A stretch of DNA of 64,000 bases, taken from Bettongia penicillata ogilbyi. Lineage: Eukaryota; Chordata; Mammalia; Diprotodontia; Potoroidae. The notes below the pieces were generated by a model. The model searched no databases, was not told the origin of the DNA, and saw only the letters and a program-made list of their open reading frames with translations. Below, piece by piece: positions 57,456 through 64,000 of the stretch. The stretch is from the NCBI GenBank assembly GCA_023548195.1, contig JAJHZJ010000043.1:620001-684000 (forward strand), written 5' to 3'. Position 1 is the first letter of the stretch; each line of letters opens with the position of its first letter. The position numbers and the translations under genes are program-made.

Positions 57456-58295
57456 ATGACCACCATGACAATGACCACCATGACAATGACCACCAAGAGA
57501 ATGACCACCATGACAATGACCACCATGACAATGACCACCAAGAGAATGACCACCGTGACAATGACCACCATGACAATGACCACCAAGAGAATGACCACCA
57601 TGACAATGACCACCGTGACAATGACCACCGTGACAATGACCACCATGACAATGACCACCATGACAATGACCACCAAGAGAATGACCACCATGACAATGAC
57701 CACCGTGACAATGACCACCGTGACAATGACCACCATGACAATGACCACCGTGACAATGACCACCATGACAATGACCACCGTGACAATGACCACCGTGACA
57801 ATGACCACCGTGACAATGACCACCGTGACAATGACCACCATGACAATGACCACCAAGAGAATGACCACCATGACAATGACCACCGTGACAATGACCACCG
57901 TGACAATGACCACCATGACAATGACCACCATGACAATGACCACCAAGAGAATGACCACCATGACAATGACCACCGTGACAATGACCACCGTGACAATGAC
58001 CACCGTGACAATGACCACCGTGACAATGACCACCGTGACAATGACCACCGTGACAATGACCACCATGACAATGACCACCATGACAATGACCACCGTGACA
58101 ATGACCACCGTGACAATGACCACCGTGACAATGACCACCGTGACAATGACCACCGTGACAATGACCACCGTGACAATGACCACCGTGACAATGACCACCG
58201 TGACAATGACCACCGTGACAATGACCACCGTGACAATGACCACCGTGACAATGACCACCGTGACAATGACCACCAAGAGAATGACCACCATGAGA
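57456..58295 (+). repeat. 15-bp minisatellite, about 56 copies, inside L1 ORF2
   Basis: Tandem array of atgaccaccRWGASA-type units. Three unit types occur: caccatgacaatga, caccgtgacaatga and caccaagagaatga, coding NDHHD, NDHRD and NDHQE in the L1 ORF2 frame. Entry (gaaacaaccaagaaaatgac) and exit (atgagaccacacaccc) match the L1 sequence at 53,110-53,145 (caagaaaatgacaataatgagacaacatacc), so the array grew from within ORF2. Unit types recur in blocks of about six (90 bp), suggesting unequal exchange. Five of six reading frames are open throughout because the unit is a multiple of three without stops. Confidence 0.95.
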
Positions 58296-58442
58296 CCACA
58301 CACCCAAACTCAAGGGATGCAGCGGGTCTCAGGGAAAGTGTAATCTCTCAAAAGTAACTCGAATAAAATAGATTAAGAGGAAATGGGGATAAGAGAAGAA
58401 CAAATTAAAAGTCCCCAGTTAGAAATTCTGATGAATAAAACT

Positions 58443-58991
58443 GAAGATCTCTCAAACAGAGGCGGGCGCACAGGGAGAAAGTGTCTGGGACCTGCGCGCC
58501 CTCTGGCGTTGGAGCCACAGGCGGGTTCTGAGCCTGTCTGGGACCGCCCACGTCGGCCGAGCTTCTGATTCGTCAACCTCCCTTCCAGCGTCTGGGGCGT
58601 CTCCGCAGATGGGCACTGCCATTGGTGCTCCGCAGGAGCAGGGGGCGGGGTCCATCGGGGTCACGTGGAGGAGGCGCTGGTGCCCCGCCAAACAGCGGCT
58701 CGCACGTGCTAGCGGACAGAGCCGCTTCGCCGAACGTGCACTGGAGGACACCGAACATCCACGCGGGCAGAAATGGCTTCACTGACTCTACGGGATAACA
58801 CATTTTTCTGGACAAGGCCAGTAACTGGACTGTTTTTAAAAGTTAATTTCTTATTGACAGCGTTTGTAGCACTTTAATCACACAGTAACTGAGTTATCCT
58901 ACGTGCAAGTGCCTGTTTTTAATGTTGTCTGTCTTTTGTGCTGTGCTAAATGTGCTGATAAAATACATTAAACTACAAAAAATATAAGCTA
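58443..58991 (+). other. CpG-rich non-L1 insert, retrocopy or transported promoter
   Basis: About 550 bp of unique DNA interrupts L1 ORF2. 58,455-58,770 is GC- and CpG-rich (gcgggcgcac, cacgtcggccg, gggggcggggtcc, tcacgtgg) with a GC box and inverted CCAAT (attgg). The 3' part is AT-rich and ends gataaaatacattaaactacaaaaaa like a polyadenylated transcript. A 34-codon frame (58,773-58,877, MASLTLRDNTFFWTRPVTGL...) sits at the switch; not recognised. atgaataaaact occurs just before (58,431) and after (58,992), a possible target duplication, though L1 itself has a similar phrase. Source gene unknown. Confidence 0.6.
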
Positions 58992-60869
58992 ATGAATAAA
59001 ACTAAGAGGTGGTTTTATGGGAAAAAATAAAATAGAGAAACCTTTGGCTATTTTGATTTAAAAAAAAAAAAGAAAACCAAATCAAAAATGAAAAGAGTGA
59101 ATTCACCACCAGTGAAGGGGAAATTAAAATAATTAGGAGCTATTTTGCCCAACTATATGCCAATAAATTTGGTAATCTTAGTGAAATGGATGAATATTTA
59201 CAAAAATATAAACTGCCCTCATTAACAGAAGAGGAAATAAAATACTTAACCCCATTTCGGAAAAAGAAATTGAACAAGCCGCCAATGACCTCCCTAATTT
59301 TTTTTTTTATTATTATTATTAGGGAAGATTTGAAGTGTGCCTGGACAGAGGGCATGGGTGGGCATTGACTATGATAGATGAGAGCAGAAAACTAAAATTA
59401 GGGGTAAGAAAGAGGAATGAACTGGGAGAAGGGAAACAGGAGAGGTAGAAGGGGGTAAGTTATCTCACATAAAAGAAGCATGAAAGAGCTTTAAAGTAGA
59501 GAAAAATGGGGGACGTGGGTGCAGGGCTTGATCCTTACTCTTATTGGAATTGGCACAAAGTGGGAAGAAGATAAACACTCAGTTGGGTTTAGAGATCTAT
59601 CTCACCCTCCAGATATCCCAGACAAACCCAAGAAGTATATAAACACAATTACAAAATACTTTTCACACAATGAAGTCAGATCTGAACAATGAGAAAAATA
59701 TTAATTGTTGATGGGTATACCAATGTAACAAAATTGACAATTATACCTACATTGATATGCTTACTCGTTGCCATCATTGCACTACCAAAATATTACTTCA
59801 TAAAGCTAGAGAAAATAATAGCAAAATTCATCTGGAAGAAAAAAAGGTCAAGAATAGCAAGGAATCAATGAAAACAATTAATGAAAAACATGTAAAGGAA
59901 GATGGCCTGGCCATACCAGAATCTCAAACTATAATCAGCAAAACTGGCTAAGAAACAGAGTGGTGCTTCAATGGAACAGATTGGATACACAAGAAATGGT
60001 AGGAATTGACCATAGTAATCCAGTGTTTGATAAACCCAAAGACTTCAGCTCACAAGAAACTCACTATTTGACAAAAATTGCTGAGAAAACAGGAAAACAG
60101 TTTGTCAGAACCTAGGCACTGACCAGCATCTCACACCATAAACCAAGATAAGGTCAGAATGTGCACATAATTTAGATACAAAGGATGATACCATAAGCAA
60201 ATTAGGGGGGGCATGGAATAGTTTACCATCAGATCTATGGATAAGGGAAATATTTATGACCAAACAAGATATGGCATTATGAGATGTAAAATGGATAATT
60301 TTAATTTTAAAGCTTTGGCACAAACAAAACCAATGTAGTCAAGATTAGAAGGAAAGCAGAGAGCTGAGGAAAATTTTTACAGTAAGTGTCACTGGAGAAG
60401 TCCTCATTTCTCAAGTATATAGAGAACTGAGTCAGATTTATAAGAATATGTCATTCCCCAATTGATAAATTGTCAAAGGATATGAGGGGGCAGTTTTCAC
60501 ATGAAGAAACCATAGTTATCTTTAGTCATATGGAAAAATGCTCTAAACAATCATGGATAAGAAAAATGTAAATTAATGAAACTTTGATGTACCACCTTAA
60601 AGTGAGGTACCACTATCAGACTGGTTAATATGACAGAAAAGAAAAAATGATAAATCTATGGGTATGTGGGGAAATTGAGACACTAATGAATGGTTGGTGT
60701 ATAAGTTAGTGTGAACTGATCCAACCATTCTGGAGAGCAATTTGAAACTGTGCCCAAATGGCTATAAATCTAGGCAAACCCTTTGATCCAGCAATACCAC
60801 AATAGGTCTATATCCCAAAGACATCATAAAAATGGGAAAAGGACTTACATGTACAAAATTGTCTATGAC

Positions 60870-60920
60870 AGCTCTCTCTCCTTCTGTCTCTGTCTCTGTC
60901 TCTGTCTCTGTCTGTCTCTG

Positions 60921-61000
<80 letters not shown>
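60870..61000 (+). repeat. (TCTCTG)n(TC)n expansion within L1 ORF2
   Basis: About 130 bp of TCTCTG then pure TC. Flanks 'gtctatgacagctc' and 'aacaaagaattagaaattgaagg' are adjoining L1 ORF2 phrases, so the array expanded in place. Confidence 0.92.
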
Positions 61001-61003
<3 letters not shown>

Positions 61004-61570
61004 AAAGAATTAGAAATTGAAGGAATGCCCATCAAATGGAAAATACTTGAACAATTTGTGGCATGTGATTTTGATGGAATACTATTGTGCCATAAGAAAT
61101 GATGAGCAGGGTGCTTTCAGAAAAACCTAGGAAGACTTACATAAACTGATGCAAAGCAAAGTGAGCAGAACTAGTAAACATAATACATAGTAACAGAATT
61201 TAGTACAATGATCAACTTCAAATGACTTAGTTATTCTCAGCAATACAATGATTCAAGACAATTACCAAAAACTCATGATGCAAAGTGCTATCCACCTCCA
61301 GAGAAAGATCTGAAGAGAGTCTGGATACAGATTGAAGCAGACTATTTTCCACTTTATTTTTTTTGTGGGTTTTTGTTTGTTTTCTTTTACAACATGACTA
61401 ATATGGAAATATGTTTTGCATGATTGTATTATAGAACCTATATCAAATTATATGACATATCATGGAGGGGGAAGGGCAAGAAGGAAGAAATTTTAGAACT
61501 CAAAATCTTAAAACAAAAGAATGTCAGAAATTCTTTTTACGTATAATCAGAAAAATAAAATATTTTAAAA

Positions 61571-62870
61571 GAAAATTAGCTCCTTTTAAAATCTGAATGT
61601 TGTGAAATTTGAGTTATTACTTATTGGGAACTTTTGTCCTTAGAGTTAGAAAAAAATCTTTAGTATTTAATTGGGTATATATTGTTTTAAAATGAATGAT
61701 AATGATACTTAGTTCGAGGAAAAGTACAAAAGACCTTGTAAATTCTCATTATCTATAAAGTTCTTTGATGATTTCCCAGGTCCTTTGAATCTTCAGCTTT
61801 GACAAAATCACAAAATCTTATGAGCTCTATAAAAGAAGGAGCTACAAGAATTTACATAACTAATAAGAGTCTTGTAAATTCTAACACAGTAAATTGGTTT
61901 ATGAAGGAACTGAGACCACTTCCTCTCTCACAAAACACTCAGCCAAATTGGAAGACGGCTTACAAGTTTGCTTGTAGTGTGGAAGTGATTTATATTATGA
62001 ATTACTTAATTGCTAATAAAAAATTTATGAAAACTCGATGAAATTACAGATGGAATAGTATTATTGGAGTAACATTTTTGTTACCAAGTTAGCATCAATA
62101 GACCCCAGTTTAAAAGATTTTTTTCTTTTTGGTTTAGGGACTGATATGTAATACGTTGAGCTGTCCAAGCTAACAGAAACTAGTGTCTTTCTGGATTCTT
62201 TCTGGATTTTGAGTGAACCATCATACATTTGCATACTGTGTAAAACCCAAAAATGAGATTAATCTTATTAATTTTAAAATAATTTTACATAAGGATGTTT
62301 AAAAAAATAGATGAATGAATGTTTTTTTCTTCTTTAGAAAGGACTTAAAAGTACTTATGAATTGAGGATAACTTCTTATTATTCATTTCTAAATGAAATA
62401 TTCTTTGCAACAAGAAAAACAACTGCACTCTCTCCAGTATTGTTATCTAGAAGAACTTGATGCATGAGATGGAAGCTCTTGGGACTGCAATTTTATTTGC
62501 TCTGAGTTTTGAATTTAGGTAAAACTGCTTGAAGGATTGTTAATCCAGTACTCCACCATTTAAAGGAAATGTCCTGAGCTGCTCAAAGAGGGTGTGATCT
62601 AAAATATGTATAGATGATTGGGAAGGTTGAGAAAATAGATTTATGAAGGTAATGACAAAAATCTCTTGACTTAATTTCCCTACTGAGCTATTTCCTTTCT
62701 GAACAGGAAAGTTTCCCATCAGATTTGTCCTAAGTGTGGCTCTGCTATCCTGTGAATAATGTGAAATTTTGTTGCATTATTGACCGCTCCAACAGTTTTC
62801 TGAAACTTTTCACCTGAAATCCAACAGCACTAAGGAAGCTTTGTCCTGTTATACCTATGATATATAAGGT
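61571..62870. other. AT-rich DNA without recognised gene or repeat
   Basis: Single-copy-like sequence after the L1 tail; the 80-codon frame 61,799-62,041 has no motif I recognise. Confidence 0.4.
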
Positions 62871-62874
62871 GTAT

Positions 62875-63375
62875 GGAGTGTTTGGGGGCTTCTAGCACCC
62901 CTGGTTTTTTGAGCCTTTGCCAATGCTGCTCATCCACCTTTGGTGCCCACCTGCTCCAATTCTTGCCTCTGGCTCCAAAGAAGCTGTAACTTCTTGTAGC
63001 CATGCCCAGGTAAAACAGCCTCAGATCCATCAGTGAGTGGGATGGGGGGAGGAGTCTCTACTTCAAGCATGTGAAGACTCGTCTTGACGGAATGGGTGGG
63101 ACAGTTTGTTCCAATGGCCATTCAGGTGACTGAAGCAGGCACTGTGGTGTTGCTTAGAGCTTGGCCAGACTTAGAAGCACCAAGGTCATCCACAGCACCC
63201 TGGCCTATCGCCAGTCATCCTGACATTTGTCCTGCCACTGGACTTTGAAGATTCCAGAGGACAGTGAGAGGCTGAGGACTTTGTGCAGTTCTGCCTCACT
63301 TCAATTCAATTCATGTGCAAGTCAAGACATCACCCATGATGTCACTGGTCCTCTTCAAAAATGAAGACCAACCAA
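62875..63375 (+). mobile_element. Marsupial interspersed repeat with SINE-like 3' end
   Basis: Ends 'catcacccatgatgtcactggtcctcttcaaaaatgaagaccaaccaacc', the same 3' type as the SINE at 56,377-56,694 (gaaatgatgacatgg; caatgaaggacaaac in minus sense). Family name not assigned. Confidence 0.6.
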
Positions 63376-63478
63376 CCTATGACAGATCAGGCTGTGACTT
63401 CAGGCTTGAATTTGACAGGACAGTTTTGAAATTGTGACAACCACAGCCTTCCTTTCTTTCTTCATGGCAGAATTAAAG

Positions 63479-63870
63479 GGTTTTTTTTTTTTTAATGAAC
63501 CTTAATGTTGTGTGTATATATAGATCCTCTTTGAGCTCGCTCTCTCTCTCTCTCTGCCTCCCTTCCTCTTTGCCCCTCTTGTTCTCTCTCCTTTCTCTGT
63601 CCTCTCTCCCCTCTCTCTCCTCCTCTCCCAGTCCTTTCACCTTCTCCTCTTCTCTCTGTTCTCTCTCTGTTTCTCTCTTCTGTTTCTGTCTGTCTTTTTG
63701 TGTCTATCTGTGTGTATGTCTCTCCTTTATCTGTCCTCTCTCACCCTCTCTCCCTTCCTCACTTCTCCCCTCTTTCCTCTCTTCTGTCTCTGCTTCTGTT
63801 TCTCCTCTCTCTCTATCTCCCATTTCTCTGTCTCTGTCTTACTGGCTGTGTCTATCTGTGTGTGTGATAC
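63479..63870 (+). repeat. T-run and CT-rich low-complexity tract
   Basis: T13 at 63,481-63,493, then from about 63,540 degenerate (TCTC/CTGT)n. Open frames here are compositional. Confidence 0.9.
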
Positions 63871-64000
63871 TAAGAAGCAAAAGGGCAAATTTTACAAGGC
63901 TCCTCCTTAAGATTCTTTCATCTTTGCACAATTTTTGCCCCATATCTTTGTTTCACAACCTCTGTAACCATGTTTGGACTTAGCTGCCTGTTTTGCTGAA

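Larger units (their letters stand above)
54325..61570 (+). mobile_element. Long decayed L1 carrying several nested insertions
   Basis: ORF1 remnant (54,340-55,205), inter-ORF purine-rich DNA (to about 55,750), ORF2 start (55,757), then ORF2 in pieces: 56,707-57,455, 58,296-58,442, 58,992-59,290 and about 59,595-61,300, ending in a typical L1 3' UTR (acatgactaatatggaaatatg at about 61,393) and A-rich tail. The pieces keep L1 order and orientation, so this is one element broken by later events: LTR-like DNA, a SINE, a 15-bp array, a CpG-rich block, loss of most of the RT region at about 59,290-59,595, and a (TC)n expansion. Inactive. Confidence 0.75.

Noticed and set aside
57456..58295. CRISPR-like repeat array
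   Set aside because: Units are directly contiguous with no unique spacers, inside an L1 of a vertebrate genome.
57329..58357. Five overlapping open frames of 287-324 codons on both strands
   Set aside because: All are by-products of a stop-free 15-bp unit. Only the plus-strand frame 57,389-58,357 has meaning, as remnant L1 ORF2 frame; none is a gene.

Overview
The window is nuclear vertebrate DNA, most likely from a marsupial. Two host genes are split into short exons with canonical GT/AG splice sites. The DNA between exons is filled with interspersed repeats typical of metatherians: a tRNA-like SINE with the 'gggcagctagatgg...gagttcaaatcc' head, MIR and L2 relics, L1, and a half-L1 (HAL1) element. 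The marsupial call is inferred from repeat style and could not be searched against a database. No rRNA, tRNA or CRISPR locus was seen.

Positions 1-31,000 (plus strand) hold the 3' half of ITSN2 (intersectin-2). Seventeen consecutive exons join in frame with no stop or frameshift. They encode SH3C, SH3D, SH3E, the DH (Rho-GEF) domain, the PH domain and the C2 domain, and end in the ITSN2-type C-terminus FEQKTLL. The 11-kb intron after SH3E contains an excellent candidate for the alternative last exon of the short ITSN2 isoform (5,717 to about 6,820, or about 8,110 with a second poly(A) signal). Splicing to it gives an immediate TGA.

Positions 31,950-43,430 (minus strand, convergent with ITSN2) hold eight phase-compatible exons of a FAM228-family gene, FAM228A by synteny with human 2p23. 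The 5' exons lie further right and were not found. The three most 3' exons make a C-terminal extension that I do not recognise. The two gene ends are about 1 kb apart, and a G-run-rich minisatellite fills part of the gap. An almost full-length decayed RPL32 retropseudogene lies in a FAM228 intron, and an LTR-like element (39,599-39,983) lies in another.

Positions 44,000-64,000 are retrotransposon-dominated. A complete HAL1 (44,588-47,395) has 13-bp target-site duplications and an intact 367-codon ORF1. Two decayed L1 copies follow, then a long L1 (about 54,325-61,570) carrying nested insertions: an LTR-like element, a SINE with a 12-bp duplication, a striking array of about 56 copies of a 15-bp unit that grew in frame out of the L1 ORF2 sequence, a CpG-rich 0.5-kb non-L1 block, and a (TC)n expansion.

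The two host genes are not known to work together. Intersectin-2 is an endocytic scaffold and Cdc42 GEF. FAM228 proteins have no established function. The most interesting items are the in-frame 15-bp array, the FAM228 C-terminal extension, the ITSN2 short-isoform terminal exon, the intact HAL1 ORF1 and the CpG-rich insert.
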